Shown: piece by piece, positions 33,452 through 43,072 of the stretch
Numbering within the stretch: the stretch's first letter is position 1
Layout of the letters: every line of letters begins with the position of its first letter
Assembly (NCBI GenBank): GCA_964615365.1
Contig: CAZTOU010000007.1
Span: forward strand, 62,001-126,000
Direction of reading: 5' to 3'
From: CAVXZE01 sp964615365
GTDB taxonomy: Bacteria > Myxococcota_A > UBA9160 > UBA6930
DNA length: 64,000 nt
Notes under the pieces: generated by a model
Told to the model about the DNA's origin: nothing
The model's database searches: none
Seen by the model: only the letters and a program-made list of their open reading frames with translations
Made by a program: the position numbers and the translations under genes

Positions 33452-34106
33452 GCAGGCGGAGGCGGTTGCCCACCCGCTCGGCGAAGTCAGCCATCTCGGA
33501 AATCCACTGGATGATCCGGTACCAGAACAGCGTGCTCACGCCGAGCTCGTCCTCGATTGCGAACAGGGTGCGCAGGCACCGCTCGGCCACCGCGTCGGTC
33601 TCGCTCTCCTCGCGGTTGACCGCGCTGATCATCTCCTCCACGCGCGCCACCTCGCCCTCGCCGAAGCCGGTCTCCACCAGCTCGTCCAAGCGGTTGATGA
33701 CCCGCTCCGCTTGCTCGCAGGTGACGATTACCCGGCGCACCAGCTCGAACATCGGCTCGCGCAGGGGCTCGGGGATCTTCATCGAGCGGATCTCGGCCAG
33801 CTCGGCGATGTCCTGGGCTCTGTCGGCGATCGAATCCTGGTGGTCCAGGATCTCGAGCATGTCGCGGCGGGAGACCGCCATGAAGAAGCGCCGCGGCAGG
33901 TTGCTGCGGATCTCGTTCTTGATCTCGTCGGCCTCGTGCTCGAGGCGGGAGATCTCGGTTCTCCGCTCGGCGATCGCTGCCGTGTCGCCGGCAGCCATCG
34001 CCTCGACCAGAGGGAGCACCTCCCGGGCGCAGGTTACTGCCGCCTCCATGTGCTGCTGCATGGGTCGGATCGGCGAGCGGCCGAACAGGCTGCTGATCAA
34101 CGGCAT
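33438..34106 (-). CDS. DUF47/TIGR00153 PhoU-like protein, copy 1
   Basis: A 222-residue all-helical protein with PhoU-like repeats (RREMEE-type helices; EADEIKNEIRSNLPRRFFMAVSR; DSIADRAQDIAELAEIR). DUF47 proteins accompany PiT transporters and probably regulate them, as PhoU does for Pst. The ATG at 34106 has AGGAG eight bases upstream; a GTG six bases earlier has poor spacing. Nearly the whole gene is identical in DNA sequence to the copy at 35398-36066; only the last 22 codons differ. It follows pit copy 1. Confidence 0.9.
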   Translation of the reverse strand: MPLISSLFGRSPIRPMQQHMEAAVTCAREVLPLVEAMAAGDTAAIAERRTEISRLEHEADEIKNEIRSNLPRRFFMAVSRRDMLEILDHQDSIADRAQDIAELAEIRSMKIPEPLREPMFELVRRVIVTCEQAERVINRLDELVETGFGEGEVARVEEMISAVNREESETDAVAERCLRTLFAIEDELGVSTLFWYRIIQWISEMADFAERVGNRLRLLIAD

Positions 34107-34107
34107 G
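33502..34107. repeat. 606-bp direct repeat, copy 1 (inside DUF47 gene)
   Basis: Compared line by line, positions 33502-34107 and 35462-36067 (offset 1960) are identical. The match ends one base past the start codon at one side and within the 3' end of the gene at the other, while the flanking DNA has diverged. Confidence 0.9.
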
Positions 34108-34117
34108 GGCACGGCTC

Positions 34118-35380
34118 CTATGGAGTCAGTAATCCCTTGAAGAAGTAGAAGAAGAATACCGAGAGGACCGCCGCGATGGGAAGCGTCATCGCCCAGGAGA
34201 CCAGGATGCGCCCCACCACCCGCATATCGAGCACACCGATGCCCCGGGCCAGACCCACGCCGAGCACCGAGCCCACCAACACGTGGGTGGTGGAGACCGG
34301 GATTCCCAGCCGCGAGGCGACCACGATGGTGGTGGCGGCGCCCAGCTCCGCAGCAAACCCGCGACTCGGCGTGAGCTCGGTGATCTTCTTGCCCACCGTC
34401 TCCATCACCCGGTATCCCCAGGTAGCCAGGCCGATCACGATGCCGATGCCACCCACGCCGAGCATCCAGGGCTCCACCGGGGACTTCCCCGTCACGTCCA
34501 TTTCCTGAGCCACGTGGACGACCGCCGCCAGGGGGCCAATGGCGTTCGCCACGTCATTGGAGCCATGGGCGAAGGCCACCGCGCAGGCGGTCAGGATCTG
34601 CAGCACCACGAAGACGCGCTCGACGCGACGGAACCGATGGTCTCCATTCGAAGGTCCGGCCTGCACCCGGCGGATGAAGAGCCAACCGAGGCCGGCACCG
34701 ATCAAGCCGAGCCCGAAGGAGAGAACCAGCGCTTCCGGGAGCTCGAAGTCGAGCTTCAGGTTCTTGAGACCCTTGAAGAGCGTCAGCATCCCGATGATGA
34801 AGAAGACGTAGAAGTAGAAGACCGGCCCGTAGCGGCGGGCGTTCTCCATGGGCCGCTCGCGATCGAGGATGAGGCGCCGAATCAGGCTGAAAATGAGGTA
34901 GGCCAGCAGCCCCCCGATCAGCGGCGAGGTCAACCACGAGAGAGCGATCTGGGTAACCTTCCACCAGGCAACCGCCTCCAATCCCAATCCCACCGCCCCG
35001 AAGCCCACGATCGCGCCGACGATGGAGTGGGTGGTGGAGACAGGCAGCCCGTAGCGGGTGGCCACCAGCAGGAGGGTCCCGGCCGAGGCGAGCGCCGCCA
35101 GCATGCCATAGAGGAGAAACTCGGGGCGGAGCGCGACCAGATCCATGTCGAGCATGCCCTTGCGGACCGTGTCCGTGACGTGACCGCCGGCCAGAAAGGC
35201 TCCGGCGAACTCCAGAATGCCCGCCACCAAGACGGCGCTGCCGAGGGTCAGGGCGCCTGATCCGACGCTCGTGCCCATGGCGTTGGCCACGTCGTTCGCC
35301 CCGATGGCCCAGGCCATGTAGAGAGCCAGACCAGCGCCGATCCAGACCGCGATCGGTATCTCGAAGAGCCAGGCCTCCAA
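34118..35380 (-). CDS. pit: PiT-family inorganic phosphate transporter, copy 1
   Basis: A 420-residue transporter with about ten membrane helices. Two copies of the PiT signature are visible: GANDVANAMGTS (N-terminal) and HGSNDVANAIGPLA (C-terminal). Each is followed later by a GLPVSTTHS or GIPVSTTHV motif. A cytoplasmic loop (about 205-260) with charged residues separates the halves. It carries phosphate with a proton or sodium. The start is a TTG at 35380 with an AGGGGGG site upstream, chosen because the first helix would otherwise be lost. It lies 11 bp upstream of DUF47 copy 1. Confidence 0.92.
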   Translation of the reverse strand: MEAWLFEIPIAVWIGAGLALYMAWAIGANDVANAMGTSVGSGALTLGSAVLVAGILEFAGAFLAGGHVTDTVRKGMLDMDLVALRPEFLLYGMLAALASAGTLLLVATRYGLPVSTTHSIVGAIVGFGAVGLGLEAVAWWKVTQIALSWLTSPLIGGLLAYLIFSLIRRLILDRERPMENARRYGPVFYFYVFFIIGMLTLFKGLKNLKLDFELPEALVLSFGLGLIGAGLGWLFIRRVQAGPSNGDHRFRRVERVFVVLQILTACAVAFAHGSNDVANAIGPLAAVVHVAQEMDVTGKSPVEPWMLGVGGIGIVIGLATWGYRVMETVGKKITELTPSRGFAAELGAATTIVVASRLGIPVSTTHVLVGSVLGVGLARGIGVLDMRVVGRILVSWAMTLPIAAVLSVFFFYFFKGLLTP

Positions 35381-35397
35381 GCTACACCCCCCTGCGG

Positions 35398-36066
35398 TCA
35401 GCCGGCGAGGAGCAGCCGGAGCCGGTTCCCAACTCGCTCGGCGAAGTCGGCCATCTGGGCGATCCACTGGATGATCCGGTACCAGAACAGCGTGCTCACG
35501 CCGAGCTCGTCCTCGATTGCGAACAGGGTGCGCAGGCACCGCTCGGCCACCGCGTCGGTCTCGCTCTCCTCGCGGTTGACCGCGCTGATCATCTCCTCCA
35601 CGCGCGCCACCTCGCCCTCGCCGAAGCCGGTCTCCACCAGCTCGTCCAAGCGGTTGATGACCCGCTCCGCTTGCTCGCAGGTGACGATTACCCGGCGCAC
35701 CAGCTCGAACATCGGCTCGCGCAGGGGCTCGGGGATCTTCATCGAGCGGATCTCGGCCAGCTCGGCGATGTCCTGGGCTCTGTCGGCGATCGAATCCTGG
35801 TGGTCCAGGATCTCGAGCATGTCGCGGCGGGAGACCGCCATGAAGAAGCGCCGCGGCAGGTTGCTGCGGATCTCGTTCTTGATCTCGTCGGCCTCGTGCT
35901 CGAGGCGGGAGATCTCGGTTCTCCGCTCGGCGATCGCTGCCGTGTCGCCGGCAGCCATCGCCTCGACCAGAGGGAGCACCTCCCGGGCGCAGGTTACTGC
36001 CGCCTCCATGTGCTGCTGCATGGGTCGGATCGGCGAGCGGCCGAACAGGCTGCTGATCAACGGCAT
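35398..36066 (-). CDS. DUF47/TIGR00153 PhoU-like protein, copy 2
   Basis: A 222-residue protein identical to copy 1 except for the final residues (IAQMADFAERVGNRLRLLLAG against ISEMADFAERVGNRLRLLIAD). It has an ATG with AGGGGGA seven bases upstream. It sits between pit copy 2 and pit copy 1, so the unit pit-DUF47 is present twice in tandem. The identity of DNA sequence, including silent positions, indicates recent copying or gene conversion. Confidence 0.9.
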   Translation of the reverse strand: MPLISSLFGRSPIRPMQQHMEAAVTCAREVLPLVEAMAAGDTAAIAERRTEISRLEHEADEIKNEIRSNLPRRFFMAVSRRDMLEILDHQDSIADRAQDIAELAEIRSMKIPEPLREPMFELVRRVIVTCEQAERVINRLDELVETGFGEGEVARVEEMISAVNREESETDAVAERCLRTLFAIEDELGVSTLFWYRIIQWIAQMADFAERVGNRLRLLLAG

Positions 36067-36067
36067 G
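35462..36067. repeat. 606-bp direct repeat, copy 2 (inside DUF47 gene)
   Basis: Second member of the identical pair (see 33502-34107). The neighbouring pit genes are clearly related but differ at many residues and codons, so the repeat is limited to the DUF47 gene. Confidence 0.9.
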
Positions 36068-36078
36068 AGAGCATCCCC

Positions 36079-37344
36079 CTAGGTTCCCAGGAATCCCTGG
36101 AAGAAGTAGAAGAAGAACACCGAGAGGAGCGCCGCGACGGGAAGCGTCACCACCCACGACACCACGATGTTCCGCACGACGCGCAGATCGAGGGCGGCAA
36201 TACCCCGGGCGAGGCCCACTCCGAGCACCGCTCCCACGATGATGTGGGTGGTGGAGACGGGGATTCCCAGCCGCGAGGCCAGCACGATGGTGGTGGAGGC
36301 AGCCAACACCGCCGCAAAGCCGCGACTCGGCGTGAGCCGGGTGATCCTGCGCCCCACCGTCTCCATGACCCGATAGCCCCAGGTGCCCAGGCCGATCACG
36401 ATGCCGGCGCCTCCCACCACGAGCATCCACGGAGCGAGAGTGGCCTTGTCACCGACGACGGCTCCCTCCGCCACGTTTACCACGGCAGCGAGAGGGCCGA
36501 TGGCATTGGCGACGTCGTTCGACCCGTGGGCGAAGCAGACGGCGCAGGCGGTCAGGATCTGCAGCACCACGAAGACCCTCTCGGTGCCGGCAAAATCGTC
36601 GTCACCGTTGTCACCGGGCTGCCCCTGGACCCGCCGCACGAAGATCCAGCCGACCCCGGCGCCGAAGAGACCGAGGAGGGTCGAGCCGAAGAGCGCCCCA
36701 GCCAGATCGAAGTCGAGCCCCATGTTCCTGAGTCCCTTGAAGAGGGTGACGAGGCCGATGGTGAAGAACACGTAGAAGAAGAAGAAGGGCCCGTAGCGGC
36801 GCGCGTTCTCCATGGGCCGCTCGCGATCCAGGATCAGGAAGCGGATCAGCATGAAGGTGAGAAACGCCAGCAAGCCCCCCAGAAGGGGTGAGGTGATCCA
36901 GGAGAGGAGGATCTGCAGCACCTTGCCCCAGGCCACGGCATCGAAGCCGAGCCCGACGACCCCGAAGCCAACGATGGCTCCCACGATGGAGTGGGTGGTG
37001 GAGACGGGCATTCCCCAGAACGTGGCGACCACCAGCAAGGTGGCCGCCGCGGCGAGTGAGGCGAGCATACCGTGGAGCAGGATCTCTCCGTTCAGCGCGA
37101 CGACCTGCGCGTCGAGCATGCCCTTGCGCACCGTATCGGTGACGTGGCCGCCCGCCAGGATGGCCCCAGCGAACTCGAAGATGCCGGCAATAACGACGGC
37201 TCCGCCGATCGTGATCGCGCCCGAGCCGAGGCTGGTGCCCATGGCGTTGGCCACGTCGTTCGCCCCGATGGCCCAGGCCATGTAGAGCGCCAGGACTCCC
37301 CCGATCCAGACCGCGGCCGGTATGTCGAAGAGCCAGGTCTCCAG
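36079..37344 (-). CDS. pit: PiT-family inorganic phosphate transporter, copy 2
   Basis: A second PiT transporter with the same two signature pairs (GANDVANAMGTS / GMPVSTTHS and HGSNDVANAIGPLA / GIPVSTTHI) and about ten helices. Residue similarity to copy 1 runs throughout, but the loop after helix 5 differs (QPGDNGDDDFAGTERV). Similarity extends upstream of the first ATG at 37281 to a CTG at 37344 (LETWLFDIP against LEAWLFEIP in copy 1). The true start is therefore probably a non-standard codon there; an ATG start at 37281 would remove the first helix. It is divergent from the tetR-like gene. Confidence 0.88.
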   Translation of the reverse strand: METWLFDIPAAVWIGGVLALYMAWAIGANDVANAMGTSLGSGAITIGGAVVIAGIFEFAGAILAGGHVTDTVRKGMLDAQVVALNGEILLHGMLASLAAAATLLVVATFWGMPVSTTHSIVGAIVGFGVVGLGFDAVAWGKVLQILLSWITSPLLGGLLAFLTFMLIRFLILDRERPMENARRYGPFFFFYVFFTIGLVTLFKGLRNMGLDFDLAGALFGSTLLGLFGAGVGWIFVRRVQGQPGDNGDDDFAGTERVFVVLQILTACAVCFAHGSNDVANAIGPLAAVVNVAEGAVVGDKATLAPWMLVVGGAGIVIGLGTWGYRVMETVGRRITRLTPSRGFAAVLAASTTIVLASRLGIPVSTTHIIVGAVLGVGLARGIAALDLRVVRNIVVSWVVTLPVAALLSVFFFYFFQGFLGT

Positions 37345-37584
37345 CGTCCACCCCCCAGAGCGCGGAGCTTGCGGGCGAGATTGGACGGGTGGGTATCACG
37401 AGCGGCCCGGCGACACAAGGCCGACTGCCGCATCGGTCTGGCAAGCGGTCCTGGCTGCGGCTGTGGCGCTTAGAGCGAGAATCGGGTGCACTCTCCGCGA
37501 CGAGGCGCTCGCTTCGCTGCGCGGTCCCTCGCAGGGGGAGGACGGGAGGATTCCGGGGTTGGCAGACAGGACGGTGGCTGCGTC

Positions 37585-38190
37585 GTGAGTGAGGGAGACG
37601 GAAACCTCCGCCAGCCGGGCCGTCCGCGCAGCGACCGGATCCACGAGGCGATTCTCGACGCGACGCTGGCGCTGCTGCGCGAGACCGGATTCTCGGGCCT
37701 CGCCATCGAGGGGGTCGCGACCCGGGCGGGAGTCGGCAAGGCGACCATCTACCGGCGCTGGACGTCCAAGGTCCCGCTCGTCATCGAGGCGATGCAGCGG
37801 CTTCCGGAGATCCCGACACCCGATACCGGAAGCCTCGCCGAGGATCTGACCGAGGTGCTCCGGAGCTCGATCGACGTCCTTCGCGGCACCCCGCTCGCCC
37901 ACGTGCTCCCGAGCCTGGTAGGCGAGCGGAACCGCGACCCCGAGCTCTCGCTGGCCCTCGACGGGTTCGTCGCGGAGCGGCGCAGGCCGCTCCTCCGCAT
38001 GCTCGAGCGAGCCGTCGAGCGCGGGGAGCTGCCTCCCGACGCGGACCTCGAGCTGGGAGTCGATCTCATCCTGGGCCCGTTCGTGGTCCGCCTCTTCTTC
38101 ACCGCCGGCCGGGTCGATCCGCATCTCGTCCAGCCGATCGTCGAAGCGGTGATCCGAGGTCTGGGAGGCACCGTCGAGCCGAAGCGGTGA
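37585..38190 (+). CDS. TetR-family transcriptional regulator
   Basis: A 201-residue repressor. The N-terminal helix-turn-helix (about 15-65) reads IHEAILDATLALLRETGF, then VATRAGVGKATIYRRWTSK. The rest is a helical ligand-binding and dimerisation domain of the AcrR C-terminal type (DGFVAERRRPLLRMLERAVERGEL). The GTG at 37585 is chosen because the DNA-binding domain starts soon after; the frame continues upstream into low-complexity sequence. Its targets are unknown: the divergent pit gene or the kinase downstream are candidates. Confidence 0.9.
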   Translation: MSEGDGNLRQPGRPRSDRIHEAILDATLALLRETGFSGLAIEGVATRAGVGKATIYRRWTSKVPLVIEAMQRLPEIPTPDTGSLAEDLTEVLRSSIDVLRGTPLAHVLPSLVGERNRDPELSLALDGFVAERRRPLLRMLERAVERGELPPDADLELGVDLILGPFVVRLFFTAGRVDPHLVQPIVEAVIRGLGGTVEPKR

Positions 38191-38262
38191 GCGAGCCCTG
38201 GTTGCGCGCGCCTCCGCCACTGATGATACTCCGCGCGGTCGGCGCAGGGAGAAGGGAGAGCG

Positions 38263-40101
38263 GTGAGGACGGGGGCGATCCTAGGAGAGAGGCTCTCCGA
38301 TGGCGGTGGTCTCGCCCTGTGCATCGGCGCCGCCGCGTCGGTCTTCGTCTTCGACCTCTTCGTGAATCTCGGTCACCTGGCCGCCGCCCCCTACGCAGCC
38401 GTGGTGCTGCTCTCCCTGATCGGCGGGAGCATCAGGCGAACCCTCCAGATCGCAACCCTGACCAGCGTTCTCGCCCTCGCCGGCTTCGAGCTCGCTCGAG
38501 AGCAGGGCGGGCTCTGGCAAGGCTTCGCCGATCGAGGTCTCGCCCTCGTCATCATCTGGGGGATCGCCCTCCTCGACAACCAACGGCGCACCGTGCTGTC
38601 TCGCCTCCGGCTTCGCGATCTGGCGATTCACTCGGCGAGCAACGGGATCGTCCTCGCCGACGCCACCCAGCCCGGCTGCCCGATCATCTACGCCAACGAG
38701 GCATTCGAGCGAATGTGGGGCTACAGCGGCGACGAGATCATCGGCCGCAACCTCTTCTTCCCGCGCGGCGACGGCGGAGGGCAGCCGGCCCAAGCGGTTC
38801 TCCGCGCCGCCATCGCCGAGGGACGCTCTGCGCGGGTGACCGTCTGCGAGTCTCGAAAGGACGGGACCCCCTTCTGGAACGAATGCTTGCTCTCGCCGAT
38901 CCGAGATCGCAACGGCGTGCTCACACACTTCATCGCGATCCACGAAGACGTCACCGAGCAAAAGGACACGGAGGTGCTGCTTCAGGAGAGCATCGCGAGC
39001 ACCCAGGCGATCCTGGAGGCGGCCGTCAACGGAATCATCACCATCGACAAGTCCGGAGTCATCCAATCGGCCAACGAAGCCATCGAACGGATCTTCGGCT
39101 ACACGAAGGACGAGATCCTGGGGCGACGCCTCGGCGATCTGGTTCCACCGTCCGATCGGGAGGAATTCAACAGCACCCTGTCGCATTCACTGGAGACCGG
39201 AAACAGCCAGATCGTGGGCGCGACGCGCGAAATCATCGGGCAGCGCAAGGATGGAACGACCTTTCCCATGGAGCTGGGCGTCGGTGAGGCGCGTATCGGA
39301 GACCTCCGGATCTTCGCCGGAATCACGCGCGATCTCACCGAGCGCAGGCGCGCCGCGGCGGCGCTGCTCGAGACGGAACGCCGAGCGCGGGCTGCCGAGG
39401 AGCTCGCCTCGATCGGCACCCTCACCGCCGGACTCGCCCACGAGGTGGGGGGACCCATGAACGTCATCCTTGGCTACGCGCAGATGATCGAGAACTCCAC
39501 CTCCGAGGAGACCGTCCGCGACCGCGCCCGAATCATCCGCGAACAGGTGAGTCGCATCTCGGGGATCATCGAGACGCTTCTCGCCTTCGCGCGCCCTCGG
39601 CCGGTCCAGAAGCGCCCCGTCCAGATGGAGAGGACCCTGACCGAGGTGTTGAGATTCCTGTCTGAGGAGCTGCGCAAGCGCCGCGTCTCAGTCGAGCAGC
39701 GCCTGGAACCGGTACCGGCGATTCGCGGAGACGCCGCCAAGCTTCAGCAGCTATTCCTGAACCTGTTTCTCAACGCGCTGGACGCGATGCCCGACGGCGG
39801 CACCCTTCGCGTGAGCGTCGAGCCCTGCGAGCCGGGCGAGGTGGAGGTCCGGGTGGCGGACGACGGCACGGGAATCCCGCCCGAGGCGCTGGCGAAGATC
39901 TTCGAGCCCTTCTTCACCTCCAAGCCTCGCGGCAAGGGAAGCGGGCTCGGCCTGGCAGTGGCGAAGGGGATCGTCTCCGACCACGACGGCCGGATCGACG
40001 TCGCGAGTGAGCTGGACAAGGGCACCGAGTTCCGCGTGTCGTTTCCGATGGACGCAGCCTCCAGTCACCCCAGCGGGTCGGAGGAGAGCGAAGCTCGGTA
40101 G
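38263..40101 (+). CDS. PAS-domain sensor histidine kinase
   Basis: A 612-residue membrane-bound kinase. Three or four hydrophobic helices occupy residues 15-105. A PAS domain (about 117-235) contains PIIYANEAFERMWGY and GRNLFFPRG; it resembles LOV domains, but the photoactive cysteine of GRNCRFL is absent. A second PAS (about 245-365) has GVIQSANEAIERIFGY. HisKA has the phosphorylated His in GLAHEVGGPMN (about 392), and a HATPase domain has NALDAMPDGG and GSGLGLAVAKGIV. Start GTG at 38263. The receiver protein gene 125 bp downstream is the likely partner. Confidence 0.92.
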   Translation: MRTGAILGERLSDGGGLALCIGAAASVFVFDLFVNLGHLAAAPYAAVVLLSLIGGSIRRTLQIATLTSVLALAGFELAREQGGLWQGFADRGLALVIIWGIALLDNQRRTVLSRLRLRDLAIHSASNGIVLADATQPGCPIIYANEAFERMWGYSGDEIIGRNLFFPRGDGGGQPAQAVLRAAIAEGRSARVTVCESRKDGTPFWNECLLSPIRDRNGVLTHFIAIHEDVTEQKDTEVLLQESIASTQAILEAAVNGIITIDKSGVIQSANEAIERIFGYTKDEILGRRLGDLVPPSDREEFNSTLSHSLETGNSQIVGATREIIGQRKDGTTFPMELGVGEARIGDLRIFAGITRDLTERRRAAAALLETERRARAAEELASIGTLTAGLAHEVGGPMNVILGYAQMIENSTSEETVRDRARIIREQVSRISGIIETLLAFARPRPVQKRPVQMERTLTEVLRFLSEELRKRRVSVEQRLEPVPAIRGDAAKLQQLFLNLFLNALDAMPDGGTLRVSVEPCEPGEVEVRVADDGTGIPPEALAKIFEPFFTSKPRGKGSGLGLAVAKGIVSDHDGRIDVASELDKGTEFRVSFPMDAASSHPSGSEESEAR

Positions 40102-40226
40102 CGCGAGCCGCGCTTGTAGCGCATTCCCCCCCAGCCGCACCGAGGCTGGGTCAATGCGGAAACCTGCCCCACTGGAGGAGATTTTCCGCACCTCGAGTCG
40201 GCACGGCGCATGCATGTCATTCCGAT

Positions 40227-40628
40227 GTGGACTGGACCGGCTCGATACTCGTGGTCGACGACGACCTCGCGACCCGCGAGATGGTAGTCGCGATGCTGCG
40301 CGAGGAGAGAATCCGAGCCCGCTCCGTGGGAAGCGTCGACGAAGCCGTGAAGGCCCTCGGACAGGGAGCCTTCGACGCCATCCTCAGCGACGTTCGGATG
40401 CCGGGAAAGGATGGATTCACCCTGCTTCGCGAAATGCGCGACCGCGGAGATCGGATCCCCGTGATTCTCATGACCTCCTTCGCGACCTCGGAGACGGCCC
40501 ACGACGCCCGGGCTGCAGGAGCGTTCGACTGCCTCCTCAAGCCCTTCTCACGCTCTGCGCTCACCGAGACGGTGCGCCGCGCGATCGACGCCAAGGCGAC
40601 GGAGAACGACCCGGTCACCTGCACCTGA
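40227..40628 (+). CDS. Single-domain response regulator
   Basis: A 133-residue CheY-like receiver with the acidic pair in VVDDDLATREM, the phosphorylated Asp in LSDVRMPGKDG (about 52), the Thr/Ser switch (MTSF) and the conserved Lys in LLKPFS. It has no output domain, so it must act by protein contacts or in a phosphorelay. It follows the PAS histidine kinase. The start is a GTG; no strong binding site is seen. Confidence 0.88.
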   Translation: MDWTGSILVVDDDLATREMVVAMLREERIRARSVGSVDEAVKALGQGAFDAILSDVRMPGKDGFTLLREMRDRGDRIPVILMTSFATSETAHDARAAGAFDCLLKPFSRSALTETVRRAIDAKATENDPVTCT

Positions 40629-40914
40629 CACCGCGGTCACACTCCGGAGCGTGTCCGTGGCGCGGGAAAGCGAGCCCTCTGAACTCCCGAGACGGATCAC
40701 CTCATCGGAGTGGGGTGAAATGCACCATCGTTGCCGTTGTTGCCCCACGAGGTGGCCCGGCAGGTTCATCGCTTATCCCCTCGGGGTGACGCACCGCGCA
40801 ACGACCGGTTGCCTCGCCTGCCGCCTCGCCGGCTTCGCCTCACTCTCTTCTCGATGGGGCCTCGGGGCCGCTCTATATTCCCAGCTGTGCTCCGCGGGCG
40901 AGAGGCCCGGAGCG

Positions 40915-43041
<2,127 letters not shown>

Positions 43042-43072
43042 GCCAGGCGCGGCGTACTCCGGAGCGCGCGGG

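Noticed and set aside
33438..36067. The repeated DUF47 sequence as an insertion sequence or transposon
   Set aside because: It encodes a PhoU-like protein, has no terminal inverted repeats or transposase, and each copy is paired with a pit gene.
40199..40214. A sigma-54 promoter (GG-N10-GC) before the response regulator
   Set aside because: Spacing fits, but the -12 part reads ATGCA rather than TTGCA and transcription would start at the start codon itself.
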